From the NCBI RefSeq assembly GCF_010093595.1, contig NW_022985452.1, positions 967,405 to 1,031,404 of the forward strand: a stretch of DNA of 64,000 bases. The letters are read 5' to 3'. Below, piece after piece: positions 33,101-44,335 of the stretch; position 1 is the stretch's first letter, and every line of letters starts with the position of its first letter. Origin of the DNA: Mytilinidion resinicola. Taxonomy: Eukaryota; Ascomycota; Dothideomycetes; Mytilinidiales; Mytilinidiaceae. A program made the translations under genes and the position numbers. The notes below the pieces were generated by a model. The model saw only the letters and a program-made list of their open reading frames with translations. It was not told where the DNA came from and searched no databases.

Positions 33101-35687
33101 CTGCTTGAACGAGCGTGGCGGTGTGTTTTACGAGGAGGGGACTTGAGGGGTTTATTTGAAGGCTTGAAGCTACTGTCTGCGGACCTTTGCGCTTGTCGAA
33201 GCTCCCCGGACGGGCTACGAGAACGGCGCAGTGTGTGGTAGCGATGATCAAACAAGTCGTTTATGCCACTTTCATGTCCGCATGACCGCTCGACCGCTAG
33301 TGTTATTCTCAGGACTTGCCGGCGTCCAGATCGCGACTCTGCATGCTCGCCAAAGCAGAACCCTCACTCGCGCTCTCAAGGTATTCGCGAATCTCCAATA
33401 CGTACCAGAGCAACGTTTTCATATTCCACTGTCTCATCCTATACTCTTCTCACCTATACACTCTTCCTACCTGTACACTCTTCCTTTTTTCGATACCAGG
33501 TATTAATCAATAGATCTACTCAACTAAATCGGAAAAGAACTCGCATACTTCTGTCTCACATCTCAATTCTTCCCGACGCTTTCGCTTGTTCACTACTAAT
33601 TACTATGCACTCACTTCGCTTTTTCACCGCCATGCTATCCCGCAGATCCACCTCGCCTATTCCCGGCCCTGAACTCGACTAAATTTCGCCTCCTGAAGGC
33701 TTCGTCTAGAGGCGGTGAGGTGTTCGGCCCGAAGCTGTACCGTACAATGGGCCTCGGGAAACACTTTGATGGTGGTGATCGCGTACTTCACCGCCAGCAG
33801 CTTGCGTCGATGTGTCAAGTGTTGGTGCGGAGAGAGGAAGGCCTCTGTGAACACCTACAACTCCCAATTCGTCCTAAGCAACGCAAGCCAATGACATAGT
33901 GATGTCCGTAGCCTGCCTCCACCACCCGCGCAGGACTTGGGGTGATGATCGAGCTTCTGAGTCTTCAGGTCCCGCCTGAACAAGCCCATTTTCATCATTT
34001 CGCCCGTCATGGAAACTTCCTCGATCATGTCGAACTGAACAATATTACCTGCCCGCTACGTTCGGACTCCGTTGCGTAGAGACAGCGCTCTCAGGCATGA
34101 GAAGTATCTCGCGCTTCGCCCGAGCATCCGAAGCCCTCCACGATTGGCTGGAAGCTGAAATCATCCCAGCCTAACAGCTAGGTTCTGAGTACGTTGTATC
34201 GTCGTTGCAACGCTTGGGCTGGCTTGAGCCTCTGTCTTCCTCCTATCTTGTCCAGGTCCTTGTAGCGGCATACAAGCACCTTTGATCATAGCGCTCTCGG
34301 AGGGAGGTTCTAGTAGCTGCATATCGTGGAACTCATCGACTATGGCGAGCAGGAGGGAGTGAGGGATGACGAGGCTGGGATCGGTCACAATGGGATTTGG
34401 TTGTACTGTGGCACGAGGTAGGTTTTAACTAAGAACGTGTCTTGATATTAGGAATCTCTTGGTTGTGCCTCGAAGGTGTATCACGCTTGAGAAGAGTGGA
34501 GAGGAGGTATTCCGGTATATACACCAGCTCGATCCAACCATCCCTGCACTTAATCCTCACTCTCTTCTAGCATGCCAAATCCGCGGCACCTCGAATCAGA
34601 CCTTGGAACGAAGAAATCTATAACATAGTGAGAAGCGTAAACGGGGGCCAGTCTGTGTGATTTCGACTCTGTTATGGCATGTCATTGCCGCTCGCTGTAC
34701 ATGAAGCTATGGGGAAATACATGCCAACAAGAAGCAATGCACACACGGAGGTTCTTCCAGTCTCAAGACTCGTGGAAGGTGCGAGAGCCTAGAGATATCA
34801 CGGCCCGACCTTGACTCACGCCCGTTTGACACTCGGTATATATTCACTTTATTTCCTAGAGCTTTCACAACAAGAAAAAACTAAATGGTCTGCGGACTGA
34901 TCGCTATAAAAAACTTCTTCCAAGGGGTTTCGCCGGCGGCCACTCAGGTGGTGAGCTCACTTCGGTGGGCTCTAGGTCTTTGCTACCTGAAGGTCACAGG
35001 TTCGAAACACAGTAGGACCTTTCTTTCTTTTATAAGTCAATCGAGCATTCCATTTCCTGTGGATACGTGACGAAACTAGGCCTCTTGACTTTCAGTTGCT
35101 CTTGTGAAGCATAATCTAAAGGGTCTAACTTGGATCTCAGCAAATATTCTGCGCAGGTCCGTTTTGATTTGTGCCGTAATTTTACAAATAAAGTCCGCAA
35201 CATTGTAGATTAGACCATCGAGTTGATCTAACGTTAGAGGGTGAACAGGAGCCGGTCCGCTCGATTTTCAGACTCTTTTGGTACCTTTTGGTACCCGATG
35301 TTTGTAGCACCCTGAATTAAACCGATCAATTAAGGTAACAAGAAGTACAAATGGAAGCCAACCCAATATCCCATATCTAAGTTATTTGAAGACTGGCCTG
35401 TAACGGAGGTGTTTCTGCCGAGGAGTTTAATATACGCATGAATTATCAAAGGACAATGAAGCCCTCTTATGGGTTGTTATCACCCTTTGCGCGATTCCAG
35501 CAACAAGATTGTTTTTACTCATATGTGCTTGTTAAAGCACACCGACTAAATTCATATTCTCTTATATGCACAACGTAGTAGTATTCACCGCTCCCTCAAC
35601 GCTTTTCCCAAACCGTTTGAACGGCAAAAAGTGCTCAGTGACATCTTCCCCGTCCGTATCAAGAATCTTAAACCTCAACTCTAAGGC
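27119..35687. other. 8.6-kb region without recognised protein gene
   Basis: From 27.2 to about 31 kb the DNA is GC-rich with open frames on all six frames and no domain in any. From 31 to 35.7 kb it becomes more mixed and later AT-rich. Small frames near 33.6-34.2 kb look weakly protein-like but stop repeatedly. A tRNA-like sequence lies at 34940-35034 and a 10-bp tandem duplication (cttttggtac) at 35274-35293. It sits 5' of the acidic hypothetical gene and 3' of SEC61. It may be an extended regulatory region, a non-coding transcript locus or eroded genes. Confidence 0.5.
34940..35034 (+). other. tRNA-like sequence, probable tRNA pseudogene or tRNA-derived element
   Basis: A perfect D-arm-like hairpin (GAGC 34953-34956, GCTC 34969-34972, loop with GG) is followed directly by an anticodon-arm-like hairpin (stem TAGGT/ACCTG around a 7-base loop, 34973-34989). 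Then come a perfect B-box core GGTTCGAAAC (34999-35008) and a T-rich tail. The T-stem and acceptor stem do not pair, position 8 is not T and the base after the would-be anticodon TTG is C. So it is not an intact tRNA; a degenerate copy or a tRNA-derived SINE head fits better. Confidence 0.5.
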
Positions 35688-37268
35688 TTATCCCATAACC
35701 ATACCCTTCAAACCGCCCATATCGCCCTCCTTGGCGGCAATTTCAAAGTATCCGTAGATGATCGTGACAGCGAGCAAGATGCCAGTGCCGCTACCCAATG
35801 CACCGAGCAAGTCGCTTGTAACAGACAAGGCTCCAATGCAGGCGCCTCCGAAAGCGGCAGCAGTCGGGATGACGCGCTTGAGTTCCTTGTACATAGATTC
35901 CTCACGATGTCCGGCCATGACGAGACCTTGTTCCTTGAGCTGCTTGGCGACGTCGCGGGGGGAAGAGCCGGAGACTTCGATCCAAGTCTTGGAGAAGACG
36001 GCGCAGGCGGTGAGCATGTAGACGATGAAGACCGCGGTCTTGAGAGGGTCGGAGAGGGCTTCGGTGATGCTGAGGGGTGGGGACCTAGATTCAGATTAGC
36101 ACCATTCTGGGATTAAGGTGGTAATAGAGCAACGAACATGTAGTAGGCGACACCGGACGTAGCGAAGAGCTGCGACGATCCCTCGCGCGGCTCCCAGGTG
36201 CCGATAAGGCGGACAAGGAGGTTCTCAGAGAAGCGCGAGTACAGCATCTGGCTGACGAGAAAGACGTTGGAGGAAAGCGCAGACTGCAGCATGATGGGCA
36301 TGTTGGAGGTGTAGAACAGGCGGACGGGGTAAGAGCCGCGTACACCACGCTGGCGCGAGGACTTGACGGGGATCTCCACACGGAAGCCCTGCAGGTAGAT
36401 GACGGCGCCAAAGACGACGAGAGTCGCCAGCAGGTTCATCACGTTGGGGAGATTCTGGCGGTAGAAAGCCTCCTTCAGAGCAATGGTCTTGTTAGGCCAG
36501 GTGAAGAGGAGATGCACCAGGGCAACGATGGCACCCTCGAATTCGGGGCCACGGCCGGTGTTGATAGTGGTGGGCGAGAAGGCCTTCCACACGATAGACT
36601 CGCAGATGTTGGTTGCGATGAACAAGGAAATACCGCTTCCGAGGCCGTAGCCCTTCTGGAGAAGCTCATCGAGGAGAATGACGATGAGGCCGGCGACGAT
36701 CAGCTGGACGACAAGGAGGATGCAGATTCCAGCACCCAGATCAGACGGCTGGCCATAGAGACCAGAGAGAACGTAGACGACAGCCTGGCCGAAGGACAGA
36801 ATGATAGCGAGGAGCTTCTGCGCGGTCTGGTACAGCTCGCGATCGGTCTTGAGGTCGAGGTTGACATCGATGAGGTGGGTGCCAGCAAGGAGCTGGAAAA
36901 CCATGCCCGACGAGATAATTGGTGTTATACCCAGCTCCATCAGCGTTCCTCGGTTACTCGCCATCATCATTCGTAGCCAGTATAGCGGATCGGACGTGTC
37001 CGACGAAACGATGCCGTACAATGGCATCTGGCTCATCACCAGGAAAACAAGGAGGGTAACACCAGTCCACACCAGGCGGTTGTTGAATGGAACCTTGGTT
37101 TCGGGGAGCTGAATCTCAGGCACGAGAGGCACAAAAGGCTTTACAAGGTCAAGGAACCGTACTGTGATGCAATTGACGGTCAGCGATCTGTTTCCCTGAA
37201 TGCAGTGCGCCTCTTGGACTGGAGGCGCGGGAAATGCTGAAAGATGGGAGGTACTTACAGCCACTCAT
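35688..37268 (-). CDS. SEC61: Sec61 alpha, protein-conducting channel of the ER
   Basis: Three exons (37268-37259, 37161-36138, 36084-35688) give 476 residues. The first exon is ten bases and encodes MSG plus one base; splicing yields the conserved start [12 protein letters not shown]. The second intron uses a GTTCGT donor (36137) and restores YYMSPPLSI. The protein has ten hydrophobic helices, the plug region after helix 1 ([17 protein letters not shown]), and the family motifs GTLMELGI and [13 protein letters not shown]. It is the core of the Sec61 translocon through which secretory proteins enter the ER and membrane proteins integrate. Very highly conserved; identification is secure. Confidence 0.97.
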
Positions 37269-38369
37269 GACTGCGGTTCAATAAGTCTAGAAGAGAACAA
37301 AAGGGAGAGAGGGAGTGAAGGATTGAAGTGGGAGGAAGGAGGACTAAAGGAGGGTCGGAGGTTAGGACGGCGTATTGATACGTGGTCTCCTCTGCCAGTG
37401 CATCGTCCACAAAAATGCGAAAAATTACTAAGCACCTTAAATAGCCTTGGCGTTCATCATCATAAACCAACCACACCTTTCCCCTTCACAAATTCACCAA
37501 CGGCACAAGTACAGTGCCTCATCATTGAAATCCATACACTTGTTTGCCGCTGCGCGAGGAGCTTTATAGTGTTTTCGGCATTCCAAATAAGAGAGGAGTT
37601 GGGTATTTTGGACAACTAGTAATCTTGCAAGGTACCTCAGCGCCAACAGGGTGTATGCAGATAGGAAGTGTATCCGCTTGCCCCATGTTCTATTAGTACG
37701 TTAGAGCTCCACAGACAGTGGGAGGAAAGTGTACGGATATCTGTGGCAAGGCACTGTATGTCATGCTTTATGTTCAAAACACGTTAATGGAATGCGACCA
37801 GAGTGGTATGAGGTTTATAACGAGACATTCGCGGTCAGGATGGAAGATTTCTTCATGTGGTTGGAACCACCCCTTTTGCGACCCCTATAACAAGACAGAA
37901 ATGAAGAACACCGCTATAGGAGCCACCTATTCGGCATACAGCAGCACTAGAGACGTCGTGACGCCCGATGAGGTTGAAGCTGGGAAGTAATCATCTTTGG
38001 CTAGCTTTTGTATCCGAAATCACCATGCCAAGAAACACTCAACGAATTTCGACGAGGCTAATTCCTAGGATTATTCTTTCTATCTTGTGCGTGTATTATT
38101 GTTCCACTCGATAGGGAAGAAACTACTGTGAATATTTCAGATTCTTCTGTCAAATTTCTCTCAGTTATCGCAAGACCTCACAGTCATAGGCACCATCAGT
38201 TTAGTCAAGCCGTACACCCCGAAGCCTCAGTATTACGTCGTTGACAGAGACAGTGCCCGTCCGCCTATGCACTTAGACCAAAGCATAAAGAAATGTCTGA
38301 TGGAGGCCCGCTGCCCTGGAAGAAAAACCTTCGTCGAATATGAATATCAACATACCCACGCATCGACAC
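37269..38369. other. Intergenic region, no gene seen
   Basis: Contains the SEC61 promoter and the 3' flank of the next minus-strand gene. The plus-strand open frame 37718-37990 has no recognisable motif. Confidence 0.6.
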
Positions 38370-40271
38370 CTACCCAAGGTCCCTCCGCTTCTTTTCCACC
38401 CGCGCGAACTTCACCAGTGACTTATCGGACAGCCATGATTCTCCGAACATCCTCTTGTCCTCCGTCTTGTAGATCGCTATTTTCGAGTCCGGGTGGTTGT
38501 TCTTGATCAACTCGCACATGCGGCTGTTCGCGTCCTTTAACGTCGTAAATGCGCCGTCGAGATCAAAACTACTTCGGCCTCTGAGCTCTTTCATACTCAG
38601 CTCCCGCCACTGGCTCAAATCCATGATGCCGGTGTACAGAACGAACCATACGTCCACGTACTCTTCAAGATGCGCCCGAACCTCGGAGTTCTGCTCTTTC
38701 ACCATCTTGCACGCAGTGTCGATACCGTCACCAAGGGGCCACTGGAAGTCCATCCACACGAGCCCCCAGCCGTTGAAATAGGGGCCATTGATCAGATGCT
38801 GGAACAGGTCCCGCGGCTTTGCTTGATTCCCGTTCTCTGTAATGAACTTAGGAAGAGTGTCAAGGTAAGTACGGAGACCAGTCCGCAAGCCGGCAACCGA
38901 GGCCCAGGGGCCTATCCACGTCTGCTGGTTCATTCCAGCAGTTGTTAAGACCGCGTAGTAGACAAGATCTACGAGTGACTCGTTGAAACGCGCCTCCTCC
39001 AGCTCGCCTTCGGTGTACTCACTCTGGACAGCTCCCTTGTACTTATACTTCATGCCTGGTTGAGTCTTTCCGGCTGTAGGTTCAATCTTCCCGGCTGGGG
39101 ACTCCTTTCCTTTGAAGTTGGAAGATGGTGGAGGGCTACAGATATCCATGGACTGGTGGCTGCTAAAGAACCCCGTTAGTCTCCGATTCTCATTTAGGCC
39201 GTTGATCTTCTGTGGCACGAATGTGTTGCTGATGTCCATTGGCGCGAAACCCAGGTGCCCAGGCGTGGAACTAGCTGGAGCAGACGCGTTGATAGTAGAA
39301 GGACCACTGGCATTTTCGTTTTGACTAGCAAATGCTCGAGTGCTTGGCTGATGAGGATCTACGGGGCTAAATGGAGAATGGGCTGGCTGAGCACCCGCAC
39401 TAGCGCTTGACGGCCGTTGGCGACTTGGTGGTTGAGCAATTCCACGAGACCCTGTGGTATTCCTGTCCGTCTCTCTCTGCCTAGCGGGCCTGCTTGCTTT
39501 ATGCTGAGTAAGCTTCTCCGATCGTTCTATCGTCGTCTTCGCCGTCACATATAAGCTCGATGCGCTGCTTGCAGGAGGGCTAGAGGCAGTGCCTGGGTAC
39601 CTGGTGCCCGTTGTCAGGCCAGCAGACAGTCGAGAAGAGCCTGGTGCAACATTCGCACGAGAAGGAGGCGTACGGACCGCCGGAGCGAGAGGAGACCGCA
39701 TGCTCGATGCATCAGATCCTCGAGAAGATGTTGCAGAAGCCGCCGGAGCAAGAGGTAGTCTGATTGTCCTGTTTGCGGAATAGGAGACTTGCGCATAATC
39801 TAGACCCAGATGGGGTTTGAAGAAACTGGGTACCGTGGTTCGAACACTATTTGTCGTTGACTGGGTTGGCGTGATTCTCCCGTCCGAGTCGAACGATTCC
39901 AGCCTTCCACCTGCAAAGACGCCATCTGAGTAGCTGTCTGTGATGATCTGGCTCGGAGCCTCGTTCGAGGGAGCTCTACCAGTGTAGTGTTCTTGACTTG
40001 ACCACGCCGGGGGAACACTATCATCCACTTGGAGGACCTCCCGGGTTGGTTCTGGGAAATAGAAACCTGACCCGCGAGAGTATGAGTCAATTGACGCCTC
40101 CGTCTGCGAAACCATCCACGCAGGCTCGGGAACCCAACCAGCAGGCATGGTCCGGGGCGGTGTCTGGCTTTCGCCAGGAGTGCCATACCTTGGTGCCTCC
40201 GCGGCTGGTGGTATAGAGGCGTTCTGAGAGTCATCTGGTGCATCCGACGTTAGTGATGGTACGCGGAACAT
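38370..40271 (-). CDS. Large hypothetical protein, disordered N-terminus and globular C-terminus
   Basis: A single exon of 633 residues from ATG 40271. Residues 1 to about 395 are Ser/Pro/Thr-rich and disordered, with repeated short motifs such as RLPLAPAAS and RSPLAPAVRTPPSR. The last 235 residues are ordered, rich in Trp and Leu, and begin around YTEGELEEARFNESLVDLVYYAVL; they include LINGPYFNGWGLVWMDFQWPLGDG. The final part is basic (KKRRDLG). No catalytic motif, signal peptide or membrane segment. I do not recognise the domain. The sharp composition change suggests a folded module tethered by a long linker, perhaps a phosphorylated scaffold. Confidence 0.8.
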   Translation of the reverse strand: MFRVPSLTSDAPDDSQNASIPPAAEAPRYGTPGESQTPPRTMPAGWVPEPAWMVSQTEASIDSYSRGSGFYFPEPTREVLQVDDSVPPAWSSQEHYTGRAPSNEAPSQIITDSYSDGVFAGGRLESFDSDGRITPTQSTTNSVRTTVPSFFKPHLGLDYAQVSYSANRTIRLPLAPAASATSSRGSDASSMRSPLAPAVRTPPSRANVAPGSSRLSAGLTTGTRYPGTASSPPASSASSLYVTAKTTIERSEKLTQHKASRPARQRETDRNTTGSRGIAQPPSRQRPSSASAGAQPAHSPFSPVDPHQPSTRAFASQNENASGPSTINASAPASSTPGHLGFAPMDISNTFVPQKINGLNENRRLTGFFSSHQSMDICSPPPSSNFKGKESPAGKIEPTAGKTQPGMKYKYKGAVQSEYTEGELEEARFNESLVDLVYYAVLTTAGMNQQTWIGPWASVAGLRTGLRTYLDTLPKFITENGNQAKPRDLFQHLINGPYFNGWGLVWMDFQWPLGDGIDTACKMVKEQNSEVRAHLEEYVDVWFVLYTGIMDLSQWRELSMKELRGRSSFDLDGAFTTLKDANSRMCELIKNNHPDSKIAIYKTEDKRMFGESWLSDKSLVKFARVEKKRRDLG

Positions 40272-41242
40272 CTTGAACGAAAGAGCCTATAATACAGAGA
40301 AGTAGTGATAAAGAGAAAGAATAAGAATGATAGCAAGGTTGAAGAAAACGATAGTCGCAGAGGTGGTGTGTTGGTGCGGGTGACGTTAGCGAAATTACGG
40401 AGAAAGGAGAGTTTCCTAGAATGTGCTAATAAAATAGCCCTATTAGAAGCCTCGTGCGCTACGAAAGTTGTGAGTGCAAGTCGAGAAGCGTCCGGCGGTA
40501 GTGAATCTCCGTTGAACGCTCGAGGAAAAGGCCGTGGTCACCCGGCGATGTTCCCGATTTCAAGCTGTCCGAACATCTCATTCACCTCATTATATCAACA
40601 AGAAATATGAAGCACTTACAGTGCTTCCATAGGCTATAACTAGTGGGCGCGATGTTAAGCATTAGCAACCCGGACATGACGCTAATAGGGGCGGTAGAAG
40701 TGTTCCTGTCCGGACGAAATCTTGAAACTTGAAGTTTTTTTCTGCTATTTACATGACAGAAGTTTTGAGGTTGACATGTATGATGGTAGTATCAGCCTGA
40801 AAAACTGTTATTAGTAAGGATCTACCGCTGATACCCCTCGAATTCCGAATGTTATTTCCCAGACTAAGCAAAGTCAAATGCTTCTTTACATGCGCACTAA
40901 TGCTGGTATTAGGCACGAAAGCCTCTGTAGGCAGTGTAGGCCAGCCGCTCGACGGCTAACGTCGCGTCAACTGAAGCTATTCGCAAGCTAGTTGAGCCGC
41001 TCAACCGCTGAGCGGTTGCTTGCAAGCTACACACCAAAAACAAGCTCATATGCCCTCCAAAGGAAACCTCCTATGCACCTCAAAAGAGGCAACGATCTAA
41101 GGAACGGTGGGCGGGTAGAACAGGATCTACAGGTTGAGCAAGCGAGCTTTCGGTGTTGCAGAGATTGTATATCGTCGTGGTGAACTGCCCCAGCCAGAAA
41201 CAGACCTCCACCACATAAAGAAGACATCTTAAGCATTGAAGA
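40272..41242. other. Intergenic region with a small palindrome cluster
   Basis: Holds the promoter of the 633-residue gene and the 3' flank of the rhodopsin-type gene. A palindromic group at 40983-41029 is the only structure noticed. Confidence 0.55.
40983..41029. repeat. Palindrome cluster: inverted repeat flanked by a direct repeat
   Basis: CAACCGCT (41002-41009) and AGCGGTTG (41011-41018) form an 8-bp inverted repeat with a one-base spacer. The palindrome GCTTGCAAGC follows at 41019-41028. The 8-mer gcaagcta occurs before (40983-40990) and after (41022-41029) the hairpin. Lies just past the stop of the rhodopsin-type gene; could act in RNA 3' processing or be a small foldback element. Confidence 0.6.
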
Positions 41243-42992
41243 TTATACTAAATGCGTTTCCTTCCTCTCGGGGGCCACCTCGTCTTTGCTCTCCGATTTC
41301 TTGGTGAACGCGACCTTGGTCGTAGTCGTTTTAGTGATGCCGAATCGGCCGCCTTCTAGCCGTGTAATGCTGTCGTCGCTGATATTGCTCTGGCTATCCA
41401 CGCTATTTGCAGACTTGCTCCGAGCTGTGATCCGCGTCATCATGATTGCGTCGTTGTCGCCGTTTGCGTCTACCCCCACCGCTACCCCTTCCTTTGTCGT
41501 GCGCGACTCTAGTGAGTTGTAGTTTTTGGCTGAGTGGCCGGTGGCTCCTCCGTATCCGCCCCGGTAATACTGGAGGTTTGAGGATCGTTTGGCCGAGCCG
41601 CGGCCATAGGTGCTGCCTAGTACGCGTTTGAAGAGAGGTTTCATGCATGGGAGATTACCTGCTACGATGCCGACGCAGGATTCCATGCTGTGTGATTTGT
41701 TCAGCCAACGATGTAATATATAGAGTGAGGAGAAGGGCGCACAACGTACACGGTCCAGATTGTCAAGTTTCGGGAGTCCCAAAGCCAGTCCCCGTGACGG
41801 CCGTAGTTCGGGAGATAGCTCGTCTTGACAAGTGCGGCAGCAGTAGCACTGGATGGTAGAAGACGGGATTAGCAATTGCACACAGCGTAAGATAATAGAA
41901 GTCCTTACAAAATACCTAAGGCCAAGATTCCAACAATAGAGCTCTTAGTTCTGAAATTCATTTGAACGTGCCTGAATCAGTCGTTAGCACATATTACTGG
42001 GAGTCGTCCAATACAAAGTGTGAGTACCATAACATCGGGATCTGTGTTTCGCATCAGCCGTAGTTTCTATGATCTCGAGGAATCACTTACAGGAATGAAT
42101 ATGGAGAACATGAAATCGGTCAGGATGTTCAGTGCTAGTTAGTATATATCAGTATCAGTCCAAACTCTGATTTACTTGGAGCAACGTACAAACATTGGTG
42201 TAACTCAACGCTCTAAGTGTGGTTGGCGCAAAACACTTTGATTTGACTGTGGAGTCCCACAGCACTGAAAGATGTGTGCATTGAAGCACAATTGTCTGTT
42301 CACACCTCATTAGCCAATTGATGTGAACTAGTACAAAACTAGTACAACGCGTACATGAAGTGAAAAACCAAAGACTAGTTCAACTTACAAAAAAGCACAC
42401 TAGAGTATACACCATCATGAAGACTTTGCTAATCAGCCATCTGTCACTGGTGCGTGGAACCTTCAAACATACCCATGATGCTAATGATTAGTCGTCTGAA
42501 GAAGGTCGTAGCTGCGACTCGGAGAAGGAAGAAGCCAATTGAAATCTTGACCAAGCAGATTGACCACAGGTAAATTGGCTGTGTTACGAAGTTCCATTTG
42601 AGACCCCGACCAAAATGTGCACGGTCAACATGATTGATATGCTGTCCAGCGCCATTATGAACTTCCGGTACCTGTTAATAGGTGAGTTTATTGCTGGCTC
42701 GCACAGATTGGAGGCGTATTACAATGCAAATGAAACCCGCGATGCACAGTGCCGCTGCCATGATCATTGCGTAGTCCTTAAGCTTATTTAGTAGGAGACC
42801 ACAAATTGAGACGATCAACCGGCCACCGCCAGCGATGCTTACATCCCATCCAACATTCCGAATCATCCTTATGCGCACGAATAGTCGAAGAGCTAGGGTA
42901 ATCAGTGCCAGCGCTGTCACAGTCCCGGTCGTTGCAAGAATGATGGGTCCCTGATTATCGTTGGGATAATTGGGAAGTGGTGGAGTGGCCAT
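41243..42992 (-). CDS. Fungal rhodopsin-type seven-helix membrane protein
   Basis: Ten exons: 42992-42843, 42776-42723, 42671-42473, 42423-42389, 42295-42190, 42134-42091, 42041-42028, 41971-41909, 41848-41750, 41687-41243. Together they give 402 residues with all phases consistent. Exon 7 is only 14 bases. The protein shows about seven hydrophobic helices, the extracellular HINHVDRAHFGRGLKWNF block before helix 3 and the C-terminal CVGIVAGNLPCMKPLFKRVLG, typical of the fungal integral-membrane rhodopsin-like family (Pth11-related in topology). The last 120 residues are a cytoplasmic Ser/Thr tail. Likely a surface sensor; ligand unknown. The first helix starts soon after ATG 42992. It shares 1.6 kb of upstream DNA with the tyrosinase gene. 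Confidence 0.88.
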
Positions 42993-43192
42993 AGCAACGA
43001 CTAGAAGTTGAATTAAGGTGAAGATGTGTTGTTGAAAGCTCAAAAAGCGACAGATCAGCGGGAGTGTTGAACGCTCTGGATTCACAGGACTATACCCCGG
43101 CCTTGGGATATGGGTCCGCGGAACAGAGGAAGCTCGTCCAGCTTTCACACAGTAAATGCAGCAGGCTTATCCTAGGAGATGCATATGGTGGC

Positions 43193-43403
43193 GTACAGCC
43201 TCTCTGTACGTCCGATGACCTAGCGCGGAAACTGAGTCGACCTCTGTGAATCTCCTTTTCTGGGCTAATGATAAGCCAGCTTGAAGGTTCATTGGCTAGG
43301 CGGCTGTTATTCGCCCCTAGAGGCGTCCGGAATCGTTACCTTATACAGTAATTTCGCGGCTTGATTTTGGCGCTAGGTCACCGGACGTACAGAGAGGCGG
43401 TAC
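43193..43403. mobile_element. MITE-like element, 34-bp terminal inverted repeats
   Basis: The left end (43193-43226) and the reverse complement of the right end (43370-43403) match over 34 bp with two mismatches, containing gcctctctgtacgtccg and tgacctagcgc. The element is 211 bp, has no coding capacity and begins and ends next to TA (43194-43195 and 43402-43403), as expected for a TA target of Tc1/mariner/Fot-type transposition. A diverged relative lies 0.7 kb away. A non-autonomous DNA transposon is the best reading. Confidence 0.8.
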
Positions 43404-44120
43404 TGTGAAGGCACACAACCTTCCCGACTAAACCAGCGCCGAATGCACACCTGTATCACTAGGACTACCGCCTCCTATGTGCACAATGCAGGATCTCTAG
43501 GGTCACGATTACCTTCGCGGGTCTCTTAGCTGGTAGATATTGCGTCGAGCCAAAACGGCTGGAAGGCATACGCACCAGTGGCGTTTCGAAATTGCACTGG
43601 GTATTGTGTCTGGGCACAACAGTGGCCCTGACCCGGGGATCAGGACGGGATCCACGATGTTTGCGCTAGTCACGGGATGTCACGGGATACTCGGCAGCAA
43701 AGTCCCCGGGACCGGCCCCCGTTGTCCGCAAACCTTAATTTGCCTTTGGGTACTGCTCATTGGATTTAGCACTGTGGCTTGTGACTCCACTGCCTGAGCT
43801 AGCTGTGCCGCATCCTTCAATTTTGGAACACACCACCGCCAAGCCCTTCCGCGCCGTATCGGTTCACATCGGGGCAATTCTTCAATGCCTCGCTCCCGCC
43901 CGAAATCGTTGTGCCTGCTGGAACTTTTTGCTTCATGCAACCCTTCGTCAGTCATTCGCAAGGTTGACTAGCTGTCGGTTGCAATTACAAGGCCAGCCCC
44001 AAACTGATGCAGAATGCAGCCATGGGACTGCCAGGAGACTGGCCGGAAGCTGCGGAGCTCCCTACGATGCTGTCCGCACACTGTAGCCGAGCTCCACATT
44101 CGATACAGCACCTTGTGTGT

Positions 44121-44335
44121 GCCTGCAGGTGCGTCCGATGACTTAGCGCGGATTCAACGCCACAAGTGAAGGAAGACGGGGAAAACACTTTTCTGGACTG
44201 ACTCTTGCCAGAACTGGACTCAATTTGATAAAAGCACAGTACTGTGTAATCTTAGCTGTTGCGTTCAACTATTGGCCCTCGATTACGGCTGACTCTGTGG
44301 CTTGATTTCCACGCTAGGTCTCTGGATGCAGGAAG
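44121..44335. mobile_element. Diverged second copy of the MITE-like element
   Basis: The left end gcctgcaggtgcgtccgatg, continuing acttagcgcgga, matches the left end of the 43193 element at about 26 of 32 positions. Near the other end, ggcttgatttccacgctaggtct matches its ggcttgattttggcgctaggtca. Internal shared stretch: cttttctgg followed by a related segment. Spacing of the ends (about 215 bp) also agrees. Its own two ends pair less well, with a short deletion in one. Several differences are C-to-T or G-to-A type. It ends 300 bp before the tyrosinase start codon. Confidence 0.65.

Noticed and set aside
33945..34079. 44-codon frame starting MIELLSLQVPPEQ and nearby short frames at 33.6-34.2 kb
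   Set aside because: Protein-like in places, but frames are short, end in stops and cannot be joined by introns of usable phase; no family recognised.
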